Part shown: positions 42,751 to 54,678 of the stretch, in pieces
Numbering within the stretch: position 1 is the stretch's first letter
Layout: each line of letters opens with the position of its first letter
Assembly: GCA_029582165.1 (NCBI GenBank)
Contig: CM055874.1
Location: 756,114-820,113, forward strand
Source of the DNA: Portulaca oleracea
Taxonomy: Eukaryota > Streptophyta > Magnoliopsida > Caryophyllales > Portulacaceae
Direction: 5' to 3'
Length of the DNA stretch: 64,000 bases
Translations under genes and position numbers: made by a program
Notes under the pieces: generated by a model
What the model was told of the DNA's origin: nothing
The model's input: only the letters and a program-made list of their open reading frames with translations
Databases searched by the model: none

Positions 42751-43020
42751 CTACTTCTGTCCCATATTGTTTGTCCATCCAACTATATTTAAAAGTCCAA
42801 TAGTCATGGGAAATGGGGTGAAAAATGTGTAATCTACCAGAATTGCCCTTACTTTTCTCATGTGAAGAAAAATTTAAAAAGAAACAAAAGAGTATTTATT
42901 AGGGGTATAATAGAAGTTATAATCATTGAAATTATAAAATGGACAAATATTTTGGGACAAGGGAGTTAGGTAGATGAACAAACAATTTGGGACGGAGGTA
43001 GAAATATAAAATGGAGGGAG
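42751..43020. mobile_element. Compound Stowaway-like insertion upstream of the LTA4H homologue
   Basis: The left end CTACTTCTGTCCCATATTG is followed by three successive right-end-like sequences: TTTTGGGACAAGGGAG near 42965, TTTGGGACGGAGGTAG near 43001 and ATGGAGGGAG at 43020, then TA. This suggests nested or adjacent insertions, 250 bp from the start codon. Confidence 0.6.
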
Positions 43021-43266
43021 TAGATATTATTAATCCGGAGATTATTATAATCCCCAAACATGGAACAGGAATATAATGCAGGCCTGAAGAAGAAGAAAAG
43101 CCATGTTTCTGTTTCAGTCTTCTCCCTCCAAATTTAAAAACCCCACCATTCATTCACTCGATTCTCTCACACCCACTTCCCTTACTTTGTTAAAGTCGCT
43201 CGCTTTTGCTTCGCCATTGTTGCTTCCTTCCCCAAAACCTCCAAAACCCTAGACTTCCATTCAACA

Positions 43267-46200
43267 ATGGCTCCGATCGACCCTCACTCGTTCACCGATT
43301 CAACTCAGCCATTCACCACCCACATCTCCCTCTCTCTCTACTTCGACTTTTCCTCCTCCACCGTCCTCTCCTCCGCCGTGCTTTCTCTCTCCTCGCCGCA
43401 CTCCGGCGTTCTCTCCCTAGACACTCGTTCTCTCTCCATATCCTCCGTTTCCGACCCGAATACCCGCGAGCCCATTCCATTTACCCTGTCCTCCGAACCC
43501 GACCCGATTAAGGGTTCCCTGTTAACCCTAACCCTATCGAATCAATCGGAGGTTTTGATTTCGTTCAGGACTTCCCCCAATTCTTCGGCTCTCCAATGGC
43601 TGTCGCCGCCGCAGACGTTCAACAAAACGTCGCCGTTTGTGTACACACAGTGCCAGGCCATTCATGCCCGTTCGATCTTCCCGTGCCAGGATACTCCGGC
43701 GGCCAGGATTAAGTACTCGGCGAGGCTTAATATTCCGAGGCCACTTTCTGCTGTGATGTCTGCTCGACATGTTGAGAGAAGGATGCCTGTTGCAGGTGAA
43801 ATTCTTGGGTTTTTTGGGGTTGTTTAATGGTGTTTTTGTGGTTGAATTGGTGAAAGTTTGAGTCTTGGATTGTTTAATGCATAGGAGCTTGTTTGGGGTT
43901 GATGATGCAGTTAGTAAAGGGTTTGATTGATGCTTTGATTTATGTAGTTGTTTAATGGTGAATTCTTGGGTTTTAGCAGCTTTTTAATGGTGCCCATGTC
44001 GTAATTTTGCAGGGTTTGTGTTTTGATTGGTGAAAGTTTGAGTCTTGGTTTGTCTAGTGCATTGGGAGCTCTTTTCTTGGGTTGATGGAGAAATTATTAG
44101 AAGTGTTTGATTGATGCTTCGATTTATGTAGTTTAATTAATGTTAATGGTGTCTATGTTGTTCTTTTGCATCTTTTATGGTTTAGTTGGTGAAAGTTTGA
44201 GTCTTGGATTGTTTAATGCATTGGGAGCTTGTTGAAAAGAAGAAAAAGGGGGGGGGGGGTTGACGAAGGAATTATTAAAGGGTTTGATTGATGCTTTGAT
44301 TTTTGTAGTTGTTTAATGGTGCCCATGTTGTGCTTTTGCATGTTTTGTGGTTTTATTGCTTAAAGTTTGATTCTTCCATTGTTTAATGCATTGGAGCCTT
44401 TTTTTTGTGGCGGGGGGGGGGGGGATTCATGAGCAAATTATTAAAGGGTTTGATTGATGCTTTGATTTATGTAGTTGGATTAAGTTACTAAATAACAGTA
44501 ACACTGTTCTGGCAGAATTTGAACCGACCCTAAAATTAAGTCTAGGGCTTTAACATGATTTCCAAACCCCAAATAAACCCGACCCGACACCGACCTGCCT
44601 GCACTAATTTACATAAAAAAAGGTTGGTGGAAGTGCTTATTTTTGGATTAGCATTTAGCAATGTCATCCTTTTGTCTATTTTATGGTTTAATTGAGTCCT
44701 GGATTGCTTAATGCATTGGAGCTTGTATTCAGGAGGAGGGGTTTGATGAAGAAATTATTAAAAGGGTTTGATTGGTGCTTTGATTTATGTAGTTGTTTAG
44801 TGGTGCCCATCTTGTCCTTTTGCTATGTTTTAGTTGGTTAAAGTTTGAGTCTTGGATTGTTTAGTGCACCGGAGCTTGTGGGAGCACTTTTTTGGGGGTG
44901 GGGGTTGGGGGTTGATGAAGAAACCATTGAAAGGGTTTGATTGATGCTTTGATTTGTGTGGTTGGATTAAGTTGTTTAGCACAATGTCTGGGTTGTTTGC
45001 TGCAAATTTATGGATCATAGATCGTGTGTGCCCATCCATAATTGGAATGAGTTGCCTAACAAGAGTTGTCTAACGAACTTCTATTTCACAAAGAAAGATG
45101 GGGAAAAAATTCATTGATGGATGCCCCAAGCTACAGTTATCTTTACAATCCAATATCTTTCTCTATCGCTATTTGCTCAAAAAGGTTTTTGCTTTGTCAC
45201 TATGGACATTCTTGTGATACTGTTCTGAGGTACTTTATCTAGCATGCTTTTGGGTCAGGATTATGATACTGATTATTCCCTTTTGTAGGTGAGGCGGCTA
45301 TGGCATGTGATGATTCGATGTGGTGTGCAGAAGATAGAGTGGTAGAGGAATTTGTGATGGAGCAGCCCATACCACCATACTTGTTTGCCTTTGCCGTTGG
45401 CGAAATTGGCTACAGGGAGGTCGGTCCAAGGACAGGGGTGTATGCCGAGTCAGCACCTTCATTGTTAGATTCAGCCGCAAGGGAGTTTGCCGGGACTGAG
45501 GACATGATCAGGCAAGGGGAAGCGCTATTTGGGCCCTACGAATGGGAAAGATTTGATTTGCTGGTCCTGCCTCCTAGCTTCCCGTATGGAGGAATGGAGA
45601 ACCCTAGGATGGTGTTTTTGACACCGACAGTTATTAAAGGGGATGCAAGTGGAGCACAGGTGGTGGCGCATGAACTTGCTCATAGTTGGACCGGAAATCT
45701 CATTACAAACACGAACAATGAACACTTTTGGCTGAATGAGGTACGTATGGCCTTGTTTTGCTAGTGTAAGATATTGGACATCTCGTGGTATCTTTTTCTT
45801 TTTTCGTTAATCCTTGCGATAGAGAAACATTTGGAATAGACTTCAAATTGAAATAGCTTATGTGAAGTAGGCTTTCTGGTTGTCATATCATCTCATAATT
45901 GGACTGTATTTGTGATAAACATGTATTATCTTTTGAAAGAAGTTTAGTACAGGTAATCTGATAGTATATATGAAGTTCACCGGGCAAGCGTTTGGATAAG
46001 AAATCACAAAGACATGATGTGCACCTAAGCTACTATTCTTGGGAAAATTTTCAGGGTTTCACAACTTATGCTGAAAGGAGAATTGTTGAGGTTGTGCAAG
46101 GTGAAGATAGGGCAGCTTTGAGTACCGGCATAGGGTGGAAGGGCTTAAATGATGAAATGGAAAGATTCAAAGACAACATGGAGTTTACAAAGCTAAAGAC

Positions 46201-48197
46201 AAAGCAAGAAGGAGTCGATCCAGATGATGTTTACTCTCAGGTTCCGTATGAGAAAGGTTTCCAGTTCCTATGGCGCATTGAACGTCAGGTATGCTTGTTT
46301 TGTTTAAACAGAGATCCGGGGATCACTAGCCTGTGCAAGCATAGGAGTTAACTTTTCATTAAGGTTCCATTTAGTCCTTGGAAAATGACACGCAAAGAAA
46401 ATTTGTGGAAAATGATTTATATCAGAAAAAAAATGATGGAAACTTACATTGATTTGGTCATCAACTATTTCTAAATCTTGGGTGAATTGGAACCAGTCTC
46501 TCTAAATTACAAATTTTAAGGGCTAAGTTTGCTAGTTTTGACCCCTCCATACCCCGCCTGGATAGGATTTTGAAGTATTGGTTTTGGTTTTGGTATTTTC
46601 CTTTCAAATTTTGTAAAAAAGTGAGGGGAAAGTATATATGATAGGTTAAACGAGATGGTGGGGAATTGAGGGAGGGATTGGTGGGAAAGATGGATCTTTT
46701 GATGTTGGATTAGGGAAGTGGATAAAAATTTTCTTTCCATTTCATTTTCCAAGAATCAAACATAACCTACGTGGCTCGGTTGGTTGATTTTGCAGATTGG
46801 ACGACCTGCATTTGATGAGTTCCTCAAGAAGTATATCGCTACCTTTAAATTCAAATCAATTGACACCGAGACCTTTTTGGATTTCTTGAAAGCGAACGTA
46901 CCCGGAATAGAAAAAGAGGTCAATTTGGAACTGTGGACCGAGGGCACCGGAATTCCGCCGGATGCTTTGGAACCGGTATCCAACATTTATACTAAGATTG
47001 TGTCGCTTGCACATGAGTTTAAGGATGGAAGAATGCCTAGGGAGGATGAAGTCGCAGACTGGGGTGGCCAAGAATGGGAGCTTTATTTGGAGAATCTCCC
47101 CAAATCTGTTGAAGCTTCGCAGGTACCCTTTGCTAACTTTTTTTGTGCATATTTAGGATTTGCATGTTGTCTTTATATCGAATCATTTCTCGCACATGCC
47201 CAATCTCCATTGTAACAAGTTTACCGAGGTTCCATCCTAAAACCAATTGGCATTAAAAAGAATAGCTCATTTGACTTATAAACCATGATCTCTCTCTCAC
47301 TTTAGATTCCCGATGTGGGACGTTTTGACTCATGGTGAACCTCAACACCTTATTCTTGCAGTTGTTTGCATCCATAAATTGACAAACATGGAGAATATGA
47401 TTTGATTTTGTCTTCTTCAAGAGTTCATATTACTATATTGGATCAAATAAGGCTAGACCTAGCAGAATCTGACTGACCCGAAAATTGATCGAATCCGTCC
47501 AAATTTTCGTGTTTTGAATGCGATTTCCAAACCAAAACTGTAAATAAGCCTGAAACTGACCCACACCAAGCTCGGCCCACCTGCCCGAACTGACAGTTCT
47601 GAATAAGGCATATGGTTGACTGAGTATTGGTGCCATCTCCTTCATTATATTTGATAGTTTGGGATGTTACAGACTTACAGTAGCACTGAAAGAAAAGCAC
47701 AACTAGACCACCATGCCTAGCTACCTTTACCTGTTGCCCTAGCTTTGTTCAAACTGCCAAGCTTTGACTGAAGCTGAGCCCGAGCAGGTTTGCAAGCCTG
47801 CTCAGCTCTGCTACAACCCTAGTTCTGATGGCCAATTGGCCCTAAACTGTGTAACAAATGTTCAAAACTCAAGCCAACATCTATTTGTTTCATGTGTCAG
47901 ATCTCAGCACTGGACGCACGCTACCATCTGTCTGAATCAAAGGACTACGAGGTCAAAGTGGCGTTCCTTCAGCTCGCCATCTCAGCAAAGTGCCGAGATT
48001 ACCATGGCGAGGTCGAGAAAACCCTGAAGGAAGTCGGTAGGATGAAGTATCTCCGACCCCTTTATAGCCACCTCGTACAGGGCAACTCCAAGGAAGAGGA
48101 AAAGGTTCTCGCGCAAAGGATCTTTGCCGAGGCTAAGGAGTGCTATCACCCTATTGCTCAAGGAGTTGTCGAGGCCATTTTATCCAAACATGTTTAG
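43267..48197 (+). CDS. LTA4H: Leukotriene A4 hydrolase homologue, M1-family zinc aminopeptidase
   Basis: Five exons: 43267-43795, 45289-45740, 46055-46288, 46796-47122 and 47901-48197 (1839 nt, 612 residues). This is close to the ~610 residues of human LTA4H. The exopeptidase motif GGMENP is at about residues 277-282. The zinc site HELAHSWTGN... starts at His304, with His308 and the third ligand Glu327 in NNEHFWLNE. The C-terminal helical domain ends LSKHV. The enzyme should trim N-terminal residues from peptides in the cytosol; plants lack the usual leukotriene context, so epoxide hydrolase activity is unproven. The first ATG after the stop-rich leader opens the frame (MAPIDPHSFTDST). Introns are GT-AG; intron 1 is 1.5 kb and carries a minisatellite. 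Confidence 0.93.
43823..44968. repeat. Minisatellite, ~165-180-bp unit, in LTA4H-homologue intron 1
   Basis: About six diverged copies share GTGAAAGTTTGAGTCTTGGA, TTTAATGCATTGGAGCTTG and GGGTTTGATTGATGCTTTGA in the same order. Copies end near 43950, 44133, 44310, 44476, 44796 and 44968. The array is interrupted at about 44477-44660 by unrelated DNA. Two copies contain G runs of 12-13. Confidence 0.85.
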
Positions 48198-48682
48198 AAG
48201 AAAGGCTTTCGATTGGTACGTATTTAGTTTTAGTCGACTCCCTCCCAACTCTGTTGTATTTTGCCAACTTATCTTGTTTAGTTTCTTGCTCCTCATTGCT
48301 GTGTAAATTAAACATGCTGGATAATATTATCTTTTACTTTTTCGGCCATTGAGCATGTTCTTCTTTGGTGAGTTGGTCATCAATAATATTGCTTCTATTT
48401 TATCTTGTGTATCAAATATGCAACCTATAATTTATCCATATAAACCAAACGCGGTTTATCTGGTGTCACATATCTTATTTCACTAGTTCATTACAAGGAA
48501 AACACAGACGTAAACATAAAAACCAGAAAGTATGTCACAGGATGACAGGAACATATAACCCTCTAATAGTTGCATTCGACATGTATTAATTTTATATGTA
48601 GATAGTGCTACTGGCTACTGCTATGAAAAGATCTGAACATGACATTCTTCTTCTTCTGATCGAAAAGCACCTTGGTGTTCTC
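48198..48682. other. Short intergenic DNA between convergent genes
   Basis: It holds the 3' UTR of the LTA4H homologue (+) and probably the 3' end of the first receptor kinase (-). No further gene was seen. Confidence 0.5.
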
Positions 48683-48832
48683 TTAGGGTAGACCATCTGC
48701 ATGTTCCAAGAAATCAAAATTTGCAACAGTACAAACATGCAACTTTCATGAGCTCTATGTAGATAAACATATAGATCATATAGATCATCATTCACATATC
48801 TTCATAAGTTAGCTGATAGCCTAATTGAATAC

Positions 48833-51800
48833 CTACCTATACGAAAATGGTCCTAATGCTGGAGAAAAAGGGAGTCGATTCATACCTTGAATAAGGTCTT
48901 TTTTAACTTTCATGAGCTCAACCGATGCATCTTTCAAGTTTATCCGGTCCTGGGGAGACTCCATTGAACATGCAACTCCAATCTTCATCATCGTCACCAC
49001 ACAATTCATCCATGTTGCAGCTTGTCTTTGCGTCCTGACATTGTTTAGCACATGACCTTCGCTATCCAATAGCCTTGTATCGACAATCTGCAGAACCTGG
49101 TCAGGCAAAGCCATCCTGACATACGTGTGAAGGTTGAGTCCATCCTCGAACATCTCATCAGTGGGTCTCTTCCCTGTCATCATTTCTAGCAATAGAATTC
49201 CGAAGCTGTAGATGTCACTGGCAATCGATGGATCACCTCCGAGGCCATACTCTGCCAACAGATCAAGGAGACGGAATGAGTACATAAAAAAATAACTTTT
49301 TTTTTCGTTAGGTAATAAGTGCAAGAAACAAAAAAATATATACCTGGAGCGACATAACCAATTGTTCCCTTTATAACTCCAGTTGAAGTGCTCTGGTTAG
49401 GATGCAAGGGTTGCGGAAGAAACTTTGCCATCCCGAAATCTCCAACGTGAGCAACCATGTCATCGTCGAGTAAGACATTGCTTGGTTTCAGGTCGCGATG
49501 AACAATTGGCACTTCACAATCACAATGGAGATATTCAAGCGCAGAGGCCACATCAAGAGCAATATTTACTCTCTGAACAAGGCTGAGATTTCTGACTTCA
49601 ACTTCTCCAACATCATTTCCCTCATTGCCATGAAACCAACTCTCAAGGCTTCCACCATGCATATACTCGTACACGAGAGCCTTAAAATCATTGCCTTGAT
49701 AATCAATACTAGAGCAGGCAGTTATCACGCTCACAAGGTTCCTGTGACGGACATTCCTCAGGGCTTCACACTCTGCCACAAAGCTCCTTGCAGCACCTCG
49801 CTGTTGAAGATTCAATACTTTCACAGCAACCATCATCTGGTCATGCTCAAGCACTCCTTTAAATACAGAGCCAAAAGTACCCGGACCTAGAAAATTTGAA
49901 GACGAAAACCCTTTTGTTGCCTTTAACAACATCTTGTAACTCACCTTCAAGAAAGGCTCCCCGAATGATGACACTGGCAAAGAGGGTTGTCGACGCTTCC
50001 TTCCACGATAAATGCAGTATAAGGATACCACTATTGCCACCCCAACAAGTGCACAAACACAGGACATAACCAACTTCAACTTGAAAGAGAGCTTTGCTCT
50101 CTTTACTTGTTTTGCTGGACATCTTGGCAAATGAAGTCGAACAATTCCCCCACAAAGCTTGGGATTACCAACAAGGGATATTCCACTTATATTCCCGAAA
50201 ACACCCCCTGTTGGAACTTCCCCCTCAAAGTGATTGTACGACAAGTTTAAGTATGTCAAGGGGAATTTCGACAAGAATGTGGGAATAGGTCCGGAGAAGT
50301 TGTTATGAGAAAGATCAAGCTCTTGGAGACTTGTAAGAGAACCTAGTGATGCTGGAATACGTCCATGGAACATATTGTCCTGCATGTACAAGTTAAACAG
50401 GCCGGTGCAACTACTGATAACACTGGGAATTTCACCTGACAACTTATTGTTACCAATATGCAAGCTCACAAGATTTTTCTGCTGACTGACCTCAGAGGGT
50501 AGGGGTCCTTCCAACTGGTTGTGACTTAAACCTAATTCGACTAGGTGAGGGTAACCCTTAAACAAGTTGTTGGGTATTTTTCCACTAAGATTATTTTGAT
50601 CCACATACATGTAATTCAAATTTTGGCAATTTCCAAGGCTAGATGGTATGCCCCCTTGAAAATAGTTTTGTCCCATATAGAGGTCACTTAGCTTGGATAA
50701 ATTCCCTAAAGATTCAGGAATAGTTCCAGTGAACATGTTGTCATCTAAAAAAAGTCTTTCTAGGTGTTGGAGCTTACCGATTTCTCTAGGAACCGTCCCT
50801 GAGAGATGGTTGGATCTCATGTATAAGTCGACAAGATTGGAAAACCGATTAATACTAGCAGGAATCTTCCCAGAGAGTGAATTTCTATGAAGCTCTAAAT
50901 CTTTGAGGTTAGCTGAGAGATTGGCAATGACAGTTGGCAATGCTCCTCCAAAGTTGTTACAACATAAACCAAGTACTTGTAAATCGGTGCTGTTGACCAG
51001 AGAATACATGAAACTTAGATCATCAGCATCCCCACTTCCAAGGGAGTTTTCTCCTAATAGCAGCCACTGCAAATACTTTAGATTCCCAAAATTCAAGGAT
51101 ACTTTCCCCGAAAATTTGTTTCTGTTAAGTTCGAGTAATGTAAGACTGGAAATGTTTGAGAGCGAGACTGGCAAAGGTCCTGTAAAGTGATTCATGTAGA
51201 GTAAAAGAATCTGAAGATGAGGAAGTGTGGATGCTATGTTTTTGGGAAGACTTCCATGGAGTTGGTTTTCATGCAATGCCAAGACTGTGAGGGAGGATAG
51301 ATTATAAAGGGAGGAGGGGAGTGTGCCGGTAAGTTGGTTACCCCCAAGTCCCAACTGTGCTAGACTTTTCATTTGACCAATGGTGTCAGGAATAGTGCCC
51401 TCAAAGGCATTCTCTCCTACAGACAACGTTTCTAAAGAGGTGAGGTTCTGAATGGCGCTAAAAATGGATCCACTCAATTTATTTTTGTGGACAGCAAGAA
51501 ATGTAAGCATGGTGAGAGAGCTAAGCACCGGGGGAATTTTACCAACAAGAGAGTTTCCTCCCACAGAGAGCTGTTCAAGGCTAGAGCAATTAGATATGCT
51601 GGATGGAATTTCACCAGAGAGCAAGTTCTCATACAAATAAAGTAAGAGCAACCTCGATAGGAACCCTATCTCAGCTGGAATTTGACCTCCAATTGAGTTT
51701 ATGGAAAGATTAACAGTGTGGAGGAAACTGAGGTTCCCTACATACGGCGATATACTTCCCGCCAAACCTCTTGACGAGAGGTTCAAAGCAACCACCCTTG

Positions 51801-51996
51801 GATGGCGATGCCCGCATATGATCCCTTCCCAGTGACAGTGATCAATAGAATGATCCCAGGAGCTCAACACTCCATTCGGGTCTTTTAACGCACTCTTAAT
51901 GGCTAGCAACGCAACACGGTCAGTCTCGTTTCCATTGGTACCGGAAACAAGAGGAAGAAGGAAGATGGTGATTATGAAGAGCACAAGCATTGGCAT
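48833..51996 (-). CDS. LRR receptor-like kinase, copy A (LRR-XII/Xa21-EFR type)
   Basis: Exon 1 is 49344-51996 and exon 2 is 48833-49251, giving 1023 residues. In order: signal peptide (1-19, MPMLVLFIITIFLLPLVSG), LRRNT with DRVALLAIKSALKDP and the WEGI...C pair, about 20 LRRs to ~residue 600, a transmembrane segment near 640-662 followed by RGRKRR, and a kinase with Gly loop GPGTFGSVFKG, VAVKVL lysine, HRDLKPSNVLL and GDFGMA. HRD makes it an RD kinase, unlike Xa21 and EFR. The single intron at VAP|EYG is where the family has it. It should act as a plasma-membrane receptor; no ligand can be inferred. An in-frame Met 14 codons upstream (52038) is possible, but copy B has a stop in that stretch. 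Alternatively a conserved GTATGAAT donor at 48884-48885 splices to a 14-nt exon 48683-48696 (ending DGLP, 1010 residues). Confidence 0.9.
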
Positions 51997-52087
51997 GTTT
52001 GTTTTATGATTATGAGTTGAAAAGGAGGGAGACAACATGATTTTGTGGATGTGAATTGAGATGGTATGTGATTTGCAACTCCTGAGA

Positions 52088-52095
52088 AATATATA
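52088..52095 (-). promoter_or_regulatory. Probable TATA box of receptor kinase copy A
   Basis: TATATATT on the minus strand lies about 95 bp upstream of the chosen start codon. It is conserved in the same position upstream of copy B. Confidence 0.55.
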
Positions 52096-52149
52096 GACAT
52101 GAGTGGTACGTACTATTTGGTGTGTATATCTAGCTTCCTAGTTAGTTTG

Positions 52150-53590
52150 TAGAAGATATCCGGTTACATTGGGATGATTTGGACTTAGTCAATTCTAGGC
52201 GCGCTACGAATGGTAATCCTTCTACTCTCATTTAAGACTGGCCTTTGATTAAATTAAAATGCATGCATTGAATCAACCCCAACCATTTCGATTTAGTCGC
52301 GCGGGTTCAAATTCAAATCGGCCAGTGGACCAGTAATGTTAAAATTCAGACAAAAAATTGATGATCATTACTAGATTGTTTTGGTCGGACAATTCGGACA
52401 AACGTATATTCAGTTATAATCGGATTCGTACAATAGAAATATGAGAAACATTGTGTCAAAATATTCGGTCAATATTAAAATTTAGACAAAAATATCTATG
52501 ACCGGACCTAATTTTTTTCTTGCTAAGAAAATTTTTGCATGTCCCCATGTCATGTGCTAATTTTCATATTTTATCATTTTTATCAAAAATAAAAACAAGA
52601 AACATGATAACTATACTAGCTACTATTCTAGTGAGGTTTGTAAAACTTAAATTTAACGCTATTTTGGTGTTTGGAGATTATAAATTTCTAATTTAAAATT
52701 TTAGCATTATTTGGTACATCATTTGATAGTAGTCAGTAGATGGATGACCTTTCAACACCACGCAATTTATAGCAACGTAGGTTGATTTCCACGGAAACAG
52801 CTAGCAGTTGCAATTCACCATCAAAGCATTTGTATTCAGGGGTGGGGTCGCTATAGACCATTCAACATTTCATTTTTTCCATTATTAGTAAATATGTCTT
52901 GAAAAAAAGTTGGAAATACAAAGTACAACGTATCGGCTTTGATACAACTTGTTGGTGAGATCTAATTCCATAGCTCATTTCAACTAGGACCTATGATAAC
53001 AGTTAAAATGAATTTTCATCCTAAAAATAATTGATATTAAGAGGAATAACTTATTTCACTTATAAACTGCGCGCTCATTCTTACTTTAATTTTCCAATGT
53101 GTGACATTTTCCAATCGGTGTGTATATATATGACACTTATTTCATCATTATTATCAGCCAACTTACCTTAGCCAACATGTAAGTGTTGATAACTATCGTT
53201 ATACTGCATTAGCAGGATCCGAGATTTAAAGTTAGTAGTGTTAATATACGTACTTCGCTAAAAATTTTAAAATTAAACAATAGTGAATTAAAACTTAAAT
53301 CCTAAAAATTATCAAATCTCCAAAATCAAATAAACCGGGTATTCGGGTAGGACAATATTTTGACAGCCCTACTATCAAGTTGTTGAATGATTAAAGCCCG
53401 TACTATTTAACATCAATCCGGAAAAACTGTTAATCTAACCTTAGCTTGAAATGAGCATCGACACATTATCAAGACATCAGTAATTTACAAATTCTAAGAA
53501 GGAAGAGAAAACTGTCTGGCTCACATGAAATTTAATTTGCAAATTAGTAATACTGAGAATAGTTGTACACAAAGTTAAAATGATAAAAGT
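52150..53590. other. Unique spacer between receptor kinase copies A and B
   Basis: This AT-rich DNA has no recognised gene and no obvious counterpart in the B-C spacer. Confidence 0.5.
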
Positions 53591-54059
53591 TATCTTTTGT
53601 ATATGTGTTCCAAAACCCAATTACACTGGAATCTGGCATAGGTGAATGGTGGCAAGATTCGATCTAATAATTGTTTTTATATAATATACTTTAGAGTACC
53701 TATTTAGGTCCACAAAACTATTAAATCTTTAAAAAAATCATTAACATGTATTATAAAATTCATACTCAACACTATTCTAAAATTTATTGATATCTTTTAA
53801 ATTTATCAATTTTTCATATAAATTTATCCTATAAAAAATTGACATATTTTAATATACATGGTGGCTCTAGGTAAGTCAGACTACGATGTACTGTATAATT
53901 TGTGAGTTTTCAAAGACCAATTGCTCGTCTGCTTTGTAGCATAATAGTCTTTCCGTAGGAGTTTTCAAGAACTAGTTGCTAGTCTCTTTTCTAAGTATGA
54001 TAGTCTTTCCACAAAGTACAACACCGGGCGATTATACCGTGGAAACTTGACTTGGACAT

Positions 54060-54538
54060 CTAGGAGGAGAGGAGGGCCACAAACACAATGTTTACTTCCT
54101 ACAAACAACACCAAGTCCTAATCTTATAAGTCTAATGGTAATTACTAAAAGGGGCCAATTATGCTATGAAACAAAGCAAAAGTCAGCATAATTGGCCCCG
54201 CTTAAGAATTAGTATTAGTCTTATTCTTTTCGTTTCATATTAATTTTCGTCTTTGAAAATTATGCAGTTAGATTTTGGAAATTTTATCATAATTTGTTCA
54301 ATATACATAATGATTTTTTATATAAAATTACTGCCATTAGAATCGTAACGAAAAATATTATTCTAAAAGTATAATATTACAGTTGTTAATAAAATATTAT
54401 ATAAGAAATTAATTATCAATCAAAGAGTAATAGCGTGATAATCAACTAAGCTAAGTGACAATTAATATGGAATGAACGACGTAAAATTAGGTTTTTGGTT
54501 TTGTGCATAGGAAGTAAACATTGTGGCCCTACTCCTAG
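54060..54538. mobile_element. Inverted-repeat element interrupted by a Stowaway MITE (first copy)
   Basis: The left arm (about 54060-54167: CTAGGAGG, AATGTTTACTTCCT, GGGGCCAATTATGCT) is the inverse of the right arm. The right arm is split by the Stowaway at 54224-54481 into 54187-54223 and 54482-54538. The loop is about 20 bp. The superfamily is unclear and no target-site duplication was found. Confidence 0.75.
54224..54481. mobile_element. Stowaway-type MITE nested in the inverted-repeat element (first copy)
   Basis: The ends resemble other Stowaway copies (TTCTTTTCGTTTCATATTAA; right end AATATGGAATGAACGACG), with TA at both flanks. Confidence 0.75.
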
Positions 54539-54593
54539 AAATGAAGTCCATTCATATATAATTTTTTGAATATAAATCATAGAAATTAAGTCC

Positions 54594-54678
54594 ATTCATA
54601 CCTAGGCTGTTTTAACCCTCTGAGATTTCAACGAGCGCATCTTACAAGTTAATCCGATCTCGGGGTGACTCCATTTAA
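54594..54678 (-). pseudogene. Relic of receptor-kinase exon 2 (first copy)
   Basis: The minus strand reads MESPRDRINL, stop, DALVEIS. This aligns to MESPQDRINLKDASVELMKV at the C-terminus of the intact kinases. It carries in-frame stops and no surrounding kinase sequence. Confidence 0.75.

Larger units (their letters stand above)
41412..43266. other. Shared upstream region of TON1 and the LTA4H homologue
   Basis: These 1.85 kb separate two divergent start codons, so they should hold both promoters. No gene was recognised. Two Stowaway-like insertions occupy 42463-42655 and 42751-43020. Confidence 0.6.

Noticed and set aside
49498..49890. 130-codon plus-strand ORF repeated at 57093-57485 and 63384-63776
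   Set aside because: It lies antisense to the kinase domain in all three copies; its conservation follows from the kinase coding strand and it has no recognisable domain.
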